Shown: positions 8,333-17,620, counted from the first letter of the stretch. The stretch: DNA of 56,747 bases from CAWKEY01 sp963848675 (GCA_963848675.1 CAWKEY010000065.1:1-56747), one strand, 5' to 3'. Notes: generated by a model from the sequence alone, not told the origin. Translations and numbers: made by a program.

Positions 8333-10254
8333 ACCTGCACCCGCTTGACCTTCGACCGATCAAAAACATCGGGCCCTCGGAAAAGGCCGATTTGCCAGTG
8401 TCAATCATGATTCAACCTGATGGCACGCAGTTGGTGGTGAGCCGCTTCGGCGACAATATCTGGGACTTCTATCCCTACATCCCTCAGGAAAACCTTCAAC
8501 CATCTCACAAGCGGATCGACTGGCGCATCCAACTGCCGGACGGTCGCCGTCTCACTGATCCTGAGCATGCCTCACTACTGGACTCGGCCAAGACATTCAT
8601 CTGGTCGCTGTTTTCTCAGCCAGTCGAGGGACGCCGGCGGTCAACGATGGTGACCTTGGTTTGGAAGGTGAAAGACCTTGTTCCACTGCTTCGCTGGATG
8701 GTATCAACGGGACTGCATCGCTTCGCCAGCATTGCCGGTCATGCGCTCGATTATGTGCCAATGGCAAAACTCAAAAGGGACGGAGGTAATGCGGCGGAAA
8801 AGAAGGTCAATAGTCGCCTTTGCGTCGTCGAAGACATTTTCCATCAGCGCGATAAGCTCAACGATGCCATCCAGGTACATCCTTGGCCACACGAGTCGGC
8901 AGCCTCGTTGGCTGGACTAAATCAGGGAGGCGTGCATCACAAACCCAAAACAAATCCAATTCCTGATGCAGTTGCCGGTCGTTTGGGCGAAACTGCACTT
9001 GAATACGTTCAGAACCGGGCACCGAGGATTTTAGCGGCACTGGAAGCAGCTAATTCGGCTGCAATGGAAAAACGTGATGAGGGCCGCTTAAAATGGAAAG
9101 AGGAAATCGCACGTCTCTCGGCCGCACGCGAAGCGGGGTTCGTCGATTTCGAGAATTTAAGGACAGAGGGAGTTCGTCTCCGTACCGCCTGCTATATCGT
9201 GATCGACATGTTCTCCGGCATCCGGGACTCCGAAATGATGTCGATTGGTACGAATTGCATTTCCTCTGGAAAAAGCAAGGACGGCAGCACGGATGTGTTC
9301 TGGTTACACGGAACAATCTACAAGACCGGAATTCGCCCGAAAAAATGGCTAGTACCGCCCGTTGTCGCAGAAGCAGTCAAGGTTTTGACGCGACTAACCG
9401 AGCCGCTACGCCAGAAACTGCAGCTGGAGGAGCGAGAGCTTGAGACAAGCATTGGCATTTCCATCGCCAAGGAAAAGGGGCGCTTGGTGAAGCGCCTCAA
9501 TACGGTTTACAAGCACAAGGACAAGCTTTTTCTTTCGAAAAAAGATTCATCGATCTTCGTACTCTCGGGGACAACAATGCGCATGCACCTCAAGCGTTTC
9601 TGCGCCGACTTTGGTATCCGGGGTGAGGACGGGCAACCCTATCTCCTCCATAGCCACCAGTTTCGGCGTACTTATGCCTGCTTCATAGCCCGCGCTGAAT
9701 TAGGCGATCTCCTGACACTACGTGACCATTTCGGCCATTGGAGCCTCGATATGACAGTATATTACGCAGACGGCGGAGCGGACGATTATGAGGCCGATAC
9801 TGAACTCCTGGAAATGATCACTGAGGAAAAGATGGCACGGCAAAACGAAGTCATGGGAGGATATCTCGACTCCGACGCGCCGCTGGCTAATGGCAGCCAT
9901 TGGCTCAAGCAGTGGCGCTCGACGGTTCGCACGGCTCCCAATAAGGAAGCACTGATCGCCGAATATGCGGGGTCGATCACCCTGAACGGCACGGGTCACT
10001 CCTGGTGCATCGGCAATGCCAAGGGAACTGGCTGCGGCGGACTGTGTGTGTTCGAGGCTCAAATGTGCGTCGACTGCAACTACGGCATCATCGGTCAGGA
10101 ACACCAAGCAGTTTGGGAGGGTATCCGCGATCAGCAGAAGGAAGCTCTGGCACTAGGCGATATGGGACATAGTGGCGATGCACGGGCGCAAGAAATCTTA
10201 GACTATGCCGAGAAGGTGCTGCGCCGCCTTGACGGTCAGGGGGATGTTGCATGA
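8329..10254 (+). CDS. Tyrosine recombinase C (TnpB-like)
   Basis: This third tyrosine recombinase has 641 residues, close to Tn554 TnpB (about 630). The catalytic set is Arg299 (FSGIRDSEM), His443 and Arg446 (HQFRRTY), His470 (HFGHWS) and Tyr478 or 479 (TVYYADGG). A long N-terminal region (1-250) without a recognised catalytic motif probably binds DNA. A cysteine-rich tail (WCIGNAKGTGCGGLC, then MCVDCNYG) resembles a zinc knuckle. Its start and stop overlap both neighbours by ATGA junctions, so the three recombinases and the small fourth protein are made from one message and probably act as one transpososome. Confidence 0.9.
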   Translation: MNLHPLDLRPIKNIGPSEKADLPVSIMIQPDGTQLVVSRFGDNIWDFYPYIPQENLQPSHKRIDWRIQLPDGRRLTDPEHASLLDSAKTFIWSLFSQPVEGRRRSTMVTLVWKVKDLVPLLRWMVSTGLHRFASIAGHALDYVPMAKLKRDGGNAAEKKVNSRLCVVEDIFHQRDKLNDAIQVHPWPHESAASLAGLNQGGVHHKPKTNPIPDAVAGRLGETALEYVQNRAPRILAALEAANSAAMEKRDEGRLKWKEEIARLSAAREAGFVDFENLRTEGVRLRTACYIVIDMFSGIRDSEMMSIGTNCISSGKSKDGSTDVFWLHGTIYKTGIRPKKWLVPPVVAEAVKVLTRLTEPLRQKLQLEERELETSIGISIAKEKGRLVKRLNTVYKHKDKLFLSKKDSSIFVLSGTTMRMHLKRFCADFGIRGEDGQPYLLHSHQFRRTYACFIARAELGDLLTLRDHFGHWSLDMTVYYADGGADDYEADTELLEMITEEKMARQNEVMGGYLDSDAPLANGSHWLKQWRSTVRTAPNKEALIAEYAGSITLNGTGHSWCIGNAKGTGCGGLCVFEAQMCVDCNYGIIGQEHQAVWEGIRDQQKEALALGDMGHSGDARAQEILDYAEKVLRRLDGQGDVA

Positions 10255-10763
10255 GCGCAATTCATGAAGCGACACAGAATGCCTTGGCGGCGCAGAAACG
10301 ACAGTCGGTCAAGGAAACCCGCCAAAAATTGGAACTGGCCTTGCGGCGTTTGGCTAATGGTAATCCGAATGTAGTCAAAAAAGGAACGAAGATTTCAGCC
10401 TCCTCCGTGGCAGAAGAGGCTGGCGTAGACCGCGTTACCCTCTACAGATTCCATGAGCCTGTGCTAACTGAAATTCGCAAGATCAACGATACGGCACCCA
10501 AGACACAATTGAAGGAAAGTCGATCAGAACTGGCTCAGACAAACATTAAGATGAAGGAATATCGGCGACTGGTTGAGGAAGCGCAGGAAGAGGTCGCGGC
10601 GCTTGCCCGGATAAACTATCGGTTGGATGCTCGAATTTCGGAGTTAGAGGGTCTGATTCGGATGAGGGACGAACGCATTGCCGATTTTCAGAACCAATTG
10701 AACGAGCGTAATATAAAGTCGAAAATTTCAGCTATGAATGACGGTGCCATTAAAAAAAGCTAG
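10251..10763 (+). CDS. TnpC-like DNA-binding coiled-coil protein (DUF6262-like)
   Basis: This 170-residue protein has a helix-turn-helix-like segment (about 48-70, ISASSVAEEAGVDRVTLYRF) followed by a long charged coiled coil (about 80-155). This matches the small accessory proteins that end Tn554-type operons, where TnpC helps orientation and frequency of transposition. It overlaps the upstream recombinase by ATGA and is the last gene of the operon. The nearest downstream structure is a 60-bp perfect palindrome about 70 bases after the stop. Assignment rests on position, size and architecture. Confidence 0.75.
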   Translation: MSAIHEATQNALAAQKRQSVKETRQKLELALRRLANGNPNVVKKGTKISASSVAEEAGVDRVTLYRFHEPVLTEIRKINDTAPKTQLKESRSELAQTNIKMKEYRRLVEEAQEEVAALARINYRLDARISELEGLIRMRDERIADFQNQLNERNIKSKISAMNDGAIKKS

Positions 10764-11201
10764 GGTGTATGCGCAACCAATGACCGCTAACTGTCCCATT
10801 GCATACATTCGCAGTATGATTGGTTTTGGGTTTTGTCTGACTCTAATCGGCCGTTATGCAAAGCTTTGCATAACGGCCGATTAGAGTCAGACACCGGTTT
10901 CCATTGAAGGACTGGTTAACCTTAAAAAGCAGTCATTCAAAGACTGCCAGTTATCGGCAATCACGCACCTACAGCAGACGGTCATTTCGTTTTAATGGAA
11001 TGGTCGCCCCCTTCCTAAACGGCACGAAGTGTCTGGTCACACATTTTCGGCGCGGCCTATGCTAACGTCAATACACCCTCCTTATCGAGGGTGTGAGACT
11101 CGCATGTGTCGCCAATTTTCCCCCCTAACATCGGACTTAACCAATTCCAAGTGTCATAAAAAAATGGCGACACAGTTTAATCAATGTTTTCTGTAGGCGA
11201 C
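10764..11201. other. Non-coding spacer inside the transposon
   Basis: The spacer between the recombinase operon and the convergent cargo gene holds the 60-bp palindrome, a small hairpin (ACACCCTC...GAGGGTGT, 11073-11094) and a pair of inverted arms (TGTGTCGCCA at 11105 with a mirror copy ending at 11174). The arms are followed by T-rich sequence on the minus strand and may end transcription of the cargo gene. No coding frame is convincing. Confidence 0.5.
10834..10893. repeat. 60-bp perfect palindrome
   Basis: Two 30-base arms meet at AAGCTT with no spacer. The left arm begins TGTCTGACTCTAATCGGCCG and the right arm is its exact reverse complement. There is no T run on either side, so it is not a standard terminator. 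It lies 70 bases after the TnpC-like gene. Perfect palindromes of this length are usually removed by SbcCD-type nucleases, which makes its persistence unusual. Confidence 0.95.
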
Positions 11202-12698
11202 CTAATTACAGCCAAGTGATACTCCAAGGGCGGCAATCCTGTCGTGCAGCTCTCCTACTCCATTTCCTGAAATCGGGTCAGTCGGCGAAGGCTTGCTGTC
11301 AGTAAGCCGCAAATAGGATCCGATAGTGAGCTGACAGAAACGCGATAACGCCGATGGCGTCGATGGCACACCATTCTGGAGATATCGATAAGTTGTTTGC
11401 AAACCGGCCCCAAAGAGGTTTACCGAAATTCGATTTACTATCGGATTATTAGAAATACCCGTAACATTTCCACTGGAAACTGCTTTACTGTAAAAGTTTA
11501 CAATATTTCCCATTTGGCTAGCGGGCGTTAGTGGTGGATTATTGGATAGATTCACCCGAACCATCTCCAGACCGGACCAATAATCCCCCAAAAAGAGCCG
11601 CGCTTGACCCTGGAAGATAGAAACTGGATTCATGGCTACGGAATTAAACCATAGTGCAGGACCATACTGAGGGGTACGAATATCCTTAAGAGCACTCGTC
11701 AGATCGTTCACATCGAACACCTTAGCCAGACTTTTTGTATCAGGGGTAATAGCTATTAAGGTTAAGACTTCAGGGGAATAGCCATCAATAAAACAGGCAA
11801 CATATAGTCTGTCGCTTACGGGGTCGTAATCAAGATCCCTGAACACAATGCCCCAATAGAGATTAGGTTCTCCGAAGAAGGTTAACAAATCGGCTTTTTC
11901 GAGCAACTGGCTCCGGTCATGTGTTTGGGTTGTGGGGTTCCGATCCGGGTTAAACCGGTAGATATTTCCATTGCTGTGACTGGCGATCACAGAACGGCTT
12001 CCCACTCGGTTCATTACCGTCAGGCTCCCGGGATGTCCTTCCTCCTCGAAGCGATAAAAGCTCTTAACCTGCCCCCCTGACACTGGCATCTGAAAAATCA
12101 CTGGTACTTCATAGAGTGTGAAGAGAATTGTCTCAGCACCATCCACTAATGTCACCACCATCTGCAACGGCTGATTTACTCGGCTATCGACATCGAAATT
12201 GCTACCGGCAATAAGCCCCAGTTCAGGTATATTCTCTCCTGCGGTTAGCACCAGCGCATCATTAGTCTTAGAGCTTGGATCGTACCGTACAAACTTGACC
12301 CTCGCCTTCTCCGTAGGCTGGGAACCTTCCATGACTGAGTAGACTCCCTCGATGTATGAGATCACTCTTCCCAAGCGATCAAACCCGATGCCTGCGCTGT
12401 TGATATCAATAACCTCGATTGCGGATGGCTCAAAAACGCTGAGGTAATTATTCATGGGGATTAATAGTTCTGACTTGCCGTCTGGCAGCTGGGAGGCAAC
12501 CGTTCGTTCAAGTCCCGCTTCCCAACCGATAAAATACAAATCCCCCTGTGAATTGAACGCCATGGAGTTGAAGTCAGTTCCCCGACGTAAAAGAGATGAA
12601 AATTCGGCACCCTGTGTAGCGGGTACGCTTAAGAAAAACATGAAAAAACTTAATGACAAAACAAAGGCGATTTTCTGACGACTGATTTGCGTTTTCAT
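11202..12698 (-). CDS. Secreted beta-propeller-like protein, transposon cargo
   Basis: This 498-residue protein has a clear signal peptide (about 1-30, KIAFVLSLSFFMFFLSVPATQGA). The mature part is rich in short beta-strand stretches with recurring patterns such as FNSQGDLYFIGW, GFDRLGRVISYIEG, SNGNIYRFNPDR and DLDYDPVSDRLYVACF, which look like blades of a propeller. It ends in Cys-Asn. The function is not recognised. GGAGAAATTG just upstream of the ATG is a good ribosome binding site. It is the only substantial gene between the recombinase operon and the far end of the transposon, so it is the likely cargo. Confidence 0.8.
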   Translation of the reverse strand: MKTQISRQKIAFVLSLSFFMFFLSVPATQGAEFSSLLRRGTDFNSMAFNSQGDLYFIGWEAGLERTVASQLPDGKSELLIPMNNYLSVFEPSAIEVIDINSAGIGFDRLGRVISYIEGVYSVMEGSQPTEKARVKFVRYDPSSKTNDALVLTAGENIPELGLIAGSNFDVDSRVNQPLQMVVTLVDGAETILFTLYEVPVIFQMPVSGGQVKSFYRFEEEGHPGSLTVMNRVGSRSVIASHSNGNIYRFNPDRNPTTQTHDRSQLLEKADLLTFFGEPNLYWGIVFRDLDYDPVSDRLYVACFIDGYSPEVLTLIAITPDTKSLAKVFDVNDLTSALKDIRTPQYGPALWFNSVAMNPVSIFQGQARLFLGDYWSGLEMVRVNLSNNPPLTPASQMGNIVNFYSKAVSSGNVTGISNNPIVNRISVNLFGAGLQTTYRYLQNGVPSTPSALSRFCQLTIGSYLRLTDSKPSPTDPISGNGVGELHDRIAALGVSLGCN

Positions 12699-13607
12699 AA
12701 CAATTTCTCCTTCAATGCAACATAATGAACAAAAACTTATCCTCGCTACATTGGCACAAGAACATGCCCTCCACGATATTCACAATGCCGGAGGAGCTCT
12801 CTTGTTAAAGTTGTTTATGGATAAGCATTTACGTCCAAAGCTTGACCTTATCAAGTTCTTCTGGACTTTCTCTTTACAGCCTTGTATTAACCTTACAAAT
12901 TTATCCAAAGGGTCTTTTCTGGGCTGCGTTCAGCCTTCCTATTTTACGGGTTGCTGATTTTGCTAAAAACTGCTCTTGGCAAGACATTCAGCAAAGCACT
13001 GTCAATCGCATTCAAGGCTTGATGGGAGGACCATTTAGCATTGCATCAACATTAAAGTTGAATACAGATTTTTTTTTGCACCACCAAACGTCCTACAAAA
13101 ACAATTCCCTTAGAAACCGGCAAAAAAAAACCGAACTACCCAATGTGATCTTGACGACGATCACACTCGGCAGCTCGGCTTTCCGTTTGTATAGGACCCG
13201 CGACTTTCTGTCCCTATCTTACAATAGGTTTGGCTTTTAATAAATTTTACGCGCTACATATACCATAAAATTAATAATGTTTCTACTGAGTGTTTTACTC
13301 AACTTTAGGTCGTTTTCAGTCGTTCAGTTGCTCAAAAATAGAGATAATCGACAGTCCGCTTTCCTTGAGTATGCTGCCATTCGTAAATATGGCTTCAGTG
13401 ACTCTTGTGGGTCGGCAATCGTCAGTCAAGTCGCATTGAGATCAATGGCTGCTGTCCACCCCCGAGCGGCCATTCGCAAAACTCCGAATCGTAGGCTTCG
13501 CCTGCTCTTAAAATATCAATACGCAACACGCATAATGTTGTTTATTGCTGTAAGTTATGCCAATTATAGTGTTTAGCTATACGCCACATATTATTGAATT
13601 ACATAAG
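12699..13607. other. Long non-coding stretch inside the transposon
   Basis: About 900 bases lie between the cargo gene and the radC junction. The reading frames here lack recognisable protein patterns and ribosome binding sites. A hairpin-like GTGATCTTGACGACGATCAC occurs at 13145-13164. The segment about 13310-13470 resembles the dispersed intergenic repeats seen elsewhere in the window (GTCATTC/CGGCCATT words). The transposon end lies at about 13608. Confidence 0.5.
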
Positions 13608-14126
13608 TTATGGCCGAAGTATCACCGCAGCCGCATTATGATACAGAGCCTGTTTAACCACCTCCCTTGGATAAACACTGGCACCGTCTATGGTTCCCCT
13701 GAATAATTCATCTAACTGAATAACGCGGTGCTGGTTATCCAAAAATAAACAAACAAACACTTCATAACTATAACTGCGTAATTGTGCGCTGAGATAAGCG
13801 CGGGTGATGTCAGGAGAAGTTAAAGCATTACCGCGTTCAAGAACCTCTTTATAGTGTCGTTTAACCATTTCTAACCCCGCCTGAATCTGTGCAAACTTGG
13901 CACCACTCAAACCACTAACCGATTTAAACTTTTTTTGATCTGCACCTAGTAACGCCTTCCACGATCCAAAAACGGATAGCAGTTCTTGTGCTTGCTCTAC
14001 CGCTGATTTTCCTTGTGTGCCGGTACGCAAAAAAATAGCCAGTAATTCAACATCTGTTAAAGCGGTTGAGCCGTGATTCAGTAGTTTCTCAATAGGGTTT
14101 TGACTATCTATTAAAGCTTTGTTCAT
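13608..14126 (-). pseudogene. radC: radC, 5' fragment
   Basis: This is the N-terminal 170 residues of RadC: the helix-hairpin-helix part (LTDVELLAIFLRTGTQGKSA, then SGLSGAKFAQIQAGLEM) and the start of the JAB domain (YSYEVFVCLFLDNQHRV, ELFRGTIDGASVYPREVVKQ). It breaks after AAAVIL, exactly where HNHPSG should follow, and runs two residues (RP) into transposon DNA before a stop. The HNHPSG half is at 5254-5412. The start ATG gives the usual N-terminus (xEKLLNHGSTALTD). Without the JAB metal ligands the fragment should be inactive. Confidence 0.93.
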
Positions 14127-14402
14127 TTTTACTTACTCCAAAGTTGGCCACGGATGCCGCCGTGGACGGGTGTTTTGATTTCTTCAAAACATGGCTTATT
14201 TTACCGAAAAGCCGCTATTTTGTCAAGCGATATTAATTGTCATTTTAGAAATAAATCACCTAAATAACATCGCTATAGATGGCTTTATTTATTGCGGTTC
14301 ACCCTAGATGCTCTTGCTTGAGCTGTCGTGGAAAGTTTGAAAACCAAAGTTCGGTTTTCATTTAAAATCAATCGGCGTTAGCCGCTCATTGGATGGAAAG
14401 CT
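14127..14402. other. Intergenic, radC upstream region
   Basis: This is the probable promoter region of the split radC (minus strand). It is AT-rich with no open frame and no clear hairpin. Confidence 0.35.
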
Positions 14403-14580
14403 AAACAAACATAAACCGGTTAGGTGAAGATGCCCTCGAATCGCTGTGGGATTCTATAGGCGGTAGGCTTTTTTATAGTCAAGGAAGCTTTATAGCGAAG
14501 CGACCCTTGACTATAAAAAAACGATAGCCAGAATTCCCACAACAAGCGATTCGAGGTCAGCTTCACCGGCTTATAGTTTA
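14403..14580. repeat. Long imperfect palindrome, MITE-like
   Basis: Two arms of about 75-80 bases face each other around a centre near 14493. The left arm reads GGTGAAGATGCCCTCGAATC and ends TTTTTTATAGTCAAGG. The right arm, reverse-complemented, reads GGTGAAGCTGACCTCGAATC and ends TTTTTTATAGTCAAGG. The outer parts (AACCGG-type words) also pair. No coding frame exists. The form fits a non-autonomous miniature element or a large structured RNA. Confidence 0.75.
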
Positions 14581-14759
14581 AGTGTAAATGAATATGAGCT
14601 CTAAACTGTCCACAGTCGCGGAAATACTGCGACACTGAGAGGTTCTCGCCCAAATGATGCATACGAGCAGAAAGCAGTCATTCAGCGGCCGCCATTGATC
14701 GACAGCCAACGGTAGAGTAGAGATGTGACGCGGTTGTGTTAGGTTTTGCTTGTCTGTTT

Positions 14760-15593
14760 CCGCCCCTTTCGTCTGGCGGTGCCCTAATAGCCTGAACCTT
14801 GACCCCGTTTTCACATCCCCCTCATCGAACCCAGCGAGCCTATCTCAGGCACTGGGCTCTCGGACAAGACACCAGACCTTCGTCCACGGAAGGTCATCCT
14901 TAGTCGGACAAGCCATGGCAAGAGCTCGTAAAACTCTACCAGAATCCCGCTTGCCTCGATTTAGGTATAACCGCAAACATCACCACTTGGGAGATGGTCG
15001 CTTCTCGGATTAAAATCCGTGTTCTTCCTTCACTTCAGCCTGTGACACCTTTCGCAGCTCTCGTAACTTAACGGAGTTTCCTAGAGTTTCCCCAATCTCC
15101 GCTACTTCGCCACTTCCAGTACCGATCTTGAACTAAGGCCCCTTCTCTCCACCGGCATTACCCGGCTTCCTCGATATTACGGGCCTCTCCGCCACCCCAA
15201 AACGCCCAGCCTAGCCGTCACCGGCAACTGGTTGATCGTTACGTGCGATCACGTAATGGGGCTTCCCGTGTTGCCTGCGTTTTCCTTATGTACATGCTGT
15301 CGCCACTACCCCGGCGCAGCGTCTGAGTGCATGTCTTTGCTCACTTCCCCAGACGTGTCAGCCTTCCCCGATAGGGTCGTCGGGTCGGCCTGCGCGATGT
15401 CCTTTTCGAGGCTTGCTCGGCGTTCACTCACGTTACGGCCTGCACATGCGCCAAGTCACCAAGTGACCTTCTACATCGAAGGCTTCAGCCACTTCGTTAC
15501 CTCCATGACTGCTTCGATTGCTTCCGGCTGGAGCAAAAGTTGCCGGGTGGGACTTTCACCCACTGGAAAACGCCGCCTTAGCACGGCGCACAC
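14760..15593 (-). mobile_element. Group II intron 5' remnant
   Basis: On the minus strand the sequence starts GTGTGCGCCGTGC and continues with GTGGGTGAAAGTCCCACCCG and CGGAAGCAATCGAAGC, then GTAACGTGAGTGAACGCC and GAAGCCGGGTAATGCCGG. These are hallmark domain I-III segments of bacterial group II introns. No reverse transcriptase frame follows and no domain V is present, so only the 5' ribozyme part survives. The inner end is indistinct and set at about 14760. Several plus-strand frames in this area are artefacts of the structured RNA. Confidence 0.7.
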
Positions 15594-15837
15594 CCACAAG
15601 AGACTGTCGGATTAATCACAAAAAAAACCGCCTTGTAGTGGCATAGCAATCAGCATTCTGCCACGAATGAGTTTTCTTTTAACTTGCTGAGCTTCACATT
15701 GTCACTAATGAACTCGACGTAATTCGCTTTTACCCTTTCATATGCCTGACACTATTATCCTTAAGGCGCATTTATAGGCTCTAGATAATCTCTATTATAA
15801 GATTGCGCCATGCCATCACTATCTATCGATATAACAT

Positions 15838-16401
15838 TTAGGTAAGCTTCTTTTTACCAGCAAAAGGACCGTCTATGAAAAGGGCTACATAGTGGAAGAC
15901 GTCGTGCGGGCATAAGCTTTGAAATATTACGCGCCGCATCATGAGCTTAGTGCCTTGAGGTATGACACCTTTGATAGATGGCCATTTCGCTGGATCAGCG
16001 TTGAATGCTTTAATCGATTTTGGAATCGAATTTATATAATGCGTTGGATCCGAAAACAATTTTGCGAATAGCGTAGCTTTTATTTTAGGTGCACCGGGCT
16101 CAGCCCATGGAGGGCATAGGTAATTTTCATGGAATTGTGCGTAGAATATATTTCGTTTGAGTTGGTAAATTTCACCCCGTTTATAGCCCTTCCAAATTGC
16201 TTCCCCACGAAAAGTTTCCTGGTAGGTAACATCCTTCCACCCAACCGAATTTTCATCTCGCGTATATAGATATTGCGTATGGTAACTGACCATTTCCCCA
16301 AGTGAGAAAGCTATAATTTCTATATACGTACAGCTACTAGTTACTCCGCACACTACGACGGCCGTCACGATAATAAAAAGCTTCTGGCTCTTCAAGAACA
16401 T
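15838..16401 (-). CDS. Hypothetical lipoprotein
   Basis: This 187-residue protein has an N-terminal hydrophobic segment and a lipobox-like VTSSC (Cys24), so it is probably a lipoprotein exported to the envelope. The rest (EIYQLKRNIFYAQFHENYLC, then PKIKATLFAKLFSDPTHYIN, then QGTKLMMRRVIF) has no motif I recognise. It stands alone and is oriented away from the virB island. An upstream repeat (16498-16625) lies about 100 bases before its start. Confidence 0.65.
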   Translation of the reverse strand: MFLKSQKLFIIVTAVVVCGVTSSCTYIEIIAFSLGEMVSYHTQYLYTRDENSVGWKDVTYQETFRGEAIWKGYKRGEIYQLKRNIFYAQFHENYLCPPWAEPGAPKIKATLFAKLFSDPTHYINSIPKSIKAFNADPAKWPSIKGVIPQGTKLMMRRVIFQSLCPHDVFHYVALFIDGPFAGKKKLT

Positions 16402-16497
16402 AGCGCAACCTTGTAGAAAGCCCTCTCGACTTGTTTTAAACGAACAAACTAAAGCAACTATTGATTAATTATTATAACCCAATTCAACTTCCATTCA

Positions 16498-16625
16498 TGG
16501 CCGTTGGCTGGCGATCACTGGCGGTCGCTAAATTACTGCTTTAAGGTTCAGCCGTTCACTGGAAACTGGCGACTAATTCTTCTTGATCGACTTCCGCCAG
16601 TGTACAATTTTGGTATGCCCTTTCG
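16498..16625 (+). repeat. Island-flanking inverted repeat, left copy
   Basis: About 127 bases beginning TGGCCGTTGGCTGGCGATCA recur in reverse orientation at 33371-33496, with roughly 90 percent identity by eye. The pair encloses the whole virB/virD4 island. Inner words (GCTTTAAGGTTCAGCC, ACTAATTCTTCTTGAT) are identical between the two. Confidence 0.9.
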
Positions 16626-16850
16626 AGACGACGCATTGAGATGTTAAATGCGAGCCATTACAATTACAGACCGCCAAAGGCTAAAAGAAACAGTCAAGAT
16701 GCTGTTCCTTGTCTGTTTCGTTATTTAACGGCCTCAAACCCCAAACAGTAGCTCAGTTTACGGAGCTTCTGTTCTCCTTAGCGAAAATCAAAATAGACCG
16801 CGCATTTACAATTAAAAGAAGCGAAACAACATAAAATAAAAGCAATCTAC

Positions 16851-16872
16851 AATTTTCGCGCCCGCGAAAATT
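16851..16872. promoter_or_regulatory. CGCG palindrome, site 1
   Basis: AATTTTCGCG-CC-CGCGAAAATT is a perfect 10-base-arm palindrome with a two-base spacer, lying in the non-coding region 750 bases upstream of virB1. It is one of six related sites, all within the type IV secretion island. Confidence 0.85.
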
Positions 16873-16919
16873 TGCCGCTCTACCCTTTATTATTACGCAA
16901 ATAAATTAGCAAGGAGGGC

Positions 16920-16991
16920 GATTTATACACATTTTTTTCGCTTTTTCGGGGGCAGATCGAAAGCCCCCACGCGAAAAAATATGTATAAATC
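16920..16991. promoter_or_regulatory. Large nested hairpin
   Basis: Outer arms at 16920-16941 (GATTTATACACATTTTTTTC) and 16971-16991 pair almost perfectly, and inner arms GGGGGC (16948) and GCCCCC (16963) pair across a nine-base loop. It could be a two-way terminator, or a recognition structure such as an origin or transfer site. Function inferred only. Confidence 0.6.
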
Positions 16992-17620
16992 TTGTTATTT
17001 TATCTTTGCTACTGCGTGACTCGTTGCTTCGTTTTTTGTTCTCCAAAAAACAAGTGATAAAAGTGGGAGACACCCTCCCCCACGAATACAAGTGCTTTAT
17101 CCTTAACAGATACCACCAGCCCATTGCTTCAAATCATAAGCCAAACTTGCTTGTTTGCTAGCCGTAAAAATTGCCTTTAGCGAAAGTAAAAACAAGTAGC
17201 GAAGAGCCACACACTACAGAAGGGTTCAGCCGGAAATTAGACCAGCTCAGGGTTATAGCAACCGTTGGACTGCATTCTATGACGGCAGGAATAGCAATGT
17301 GGGCCTACGGACGCTTACCCTGGGTGCAAAATAATTGCAGGCTTAACCCTGTCCCGTTAGGGCTGTCCTATTTGCGTGCGTAAGATTCCGTTTCTGGTGT
17401 TGTCCTCACAATGGTATGCTTTGCACAATCAATATTTAATAATTCAGGTATGCAAGATTTATCAAAATGAAGCGCGGCAACATCATACCTTAACCGTTAG
17501 CTGTTAGCTTAGTGCATGGTTAGTGCTGTATCGGAAAAAAGGGTAATTTATTAAAATATCAAAGTAATATATATTGATGACACGAAATTACCAATTTTGA
17601 CAACTAAAGGATGACCTTAC

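Larger units (their letters stand above)
5413..13608 (+). mobile_element. Tn554-like transposon inserted in radC
   Basis: About 8.2 kb separates the two halves of radC. The interval begins with a four-gene recombinase operon (5548-10763) and also holds a 60-bp palindrome and a secreted-protein gene. In established knowledge, Tn554-family elements use two tyrosine recombinases plus the small protein TnpC, and insert at a fixed site in radC. Here there are three recombinases. At both junctions the radC reading passes through TACTT (minus strand GTGATACTT at the 5' half; GGGGTACTTAACACAACC at the 3' half), a possible short core. I see no long terminal inverted repeats, as expected for this family. 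End positions are accurate to a few bases. Confidence 0.85.
16402..17620. other. Non-coding region upstream of virB1
   Basis: This 1.2 kb region contains the left inverted repeat (16498-16625), the first CGCG palindrome (16851-16872) and a large hairpin (16920-16991). Frames such as 17171-17383 lack a ribosome binding site or recognisable protein pattern. AAAGGATGA just before 17621 is the virB1 ribosome binding site. If the island has a transfer origin, this is the most likely place, but I see no known nick sequence. Confidence 0.45.

Noticed and set aside
5548..10254. RIT element (recombinase in trio)
   Set aside because: Three recombinases fit in number, but gene sizes, the TnpC-like fourth gene and insertion in radC fit the Tn554 type better.
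12842..13240. 132-residue plus-strand frame inside the transposon
   Set aside because: No ribosome binding site, no protein-like pattern and AT-rich runs; treated as non-coding.
15232..15615. 127-residue plus-strand frame
   Set aside because: It lies antisense to the group II intron ribozyme remnant; the pattern is a known type of artefact.
17171..17383. 70-residue frame upstream of virB1
   Set aside because: Weak start, no motif and lies in a structured non-coding region.
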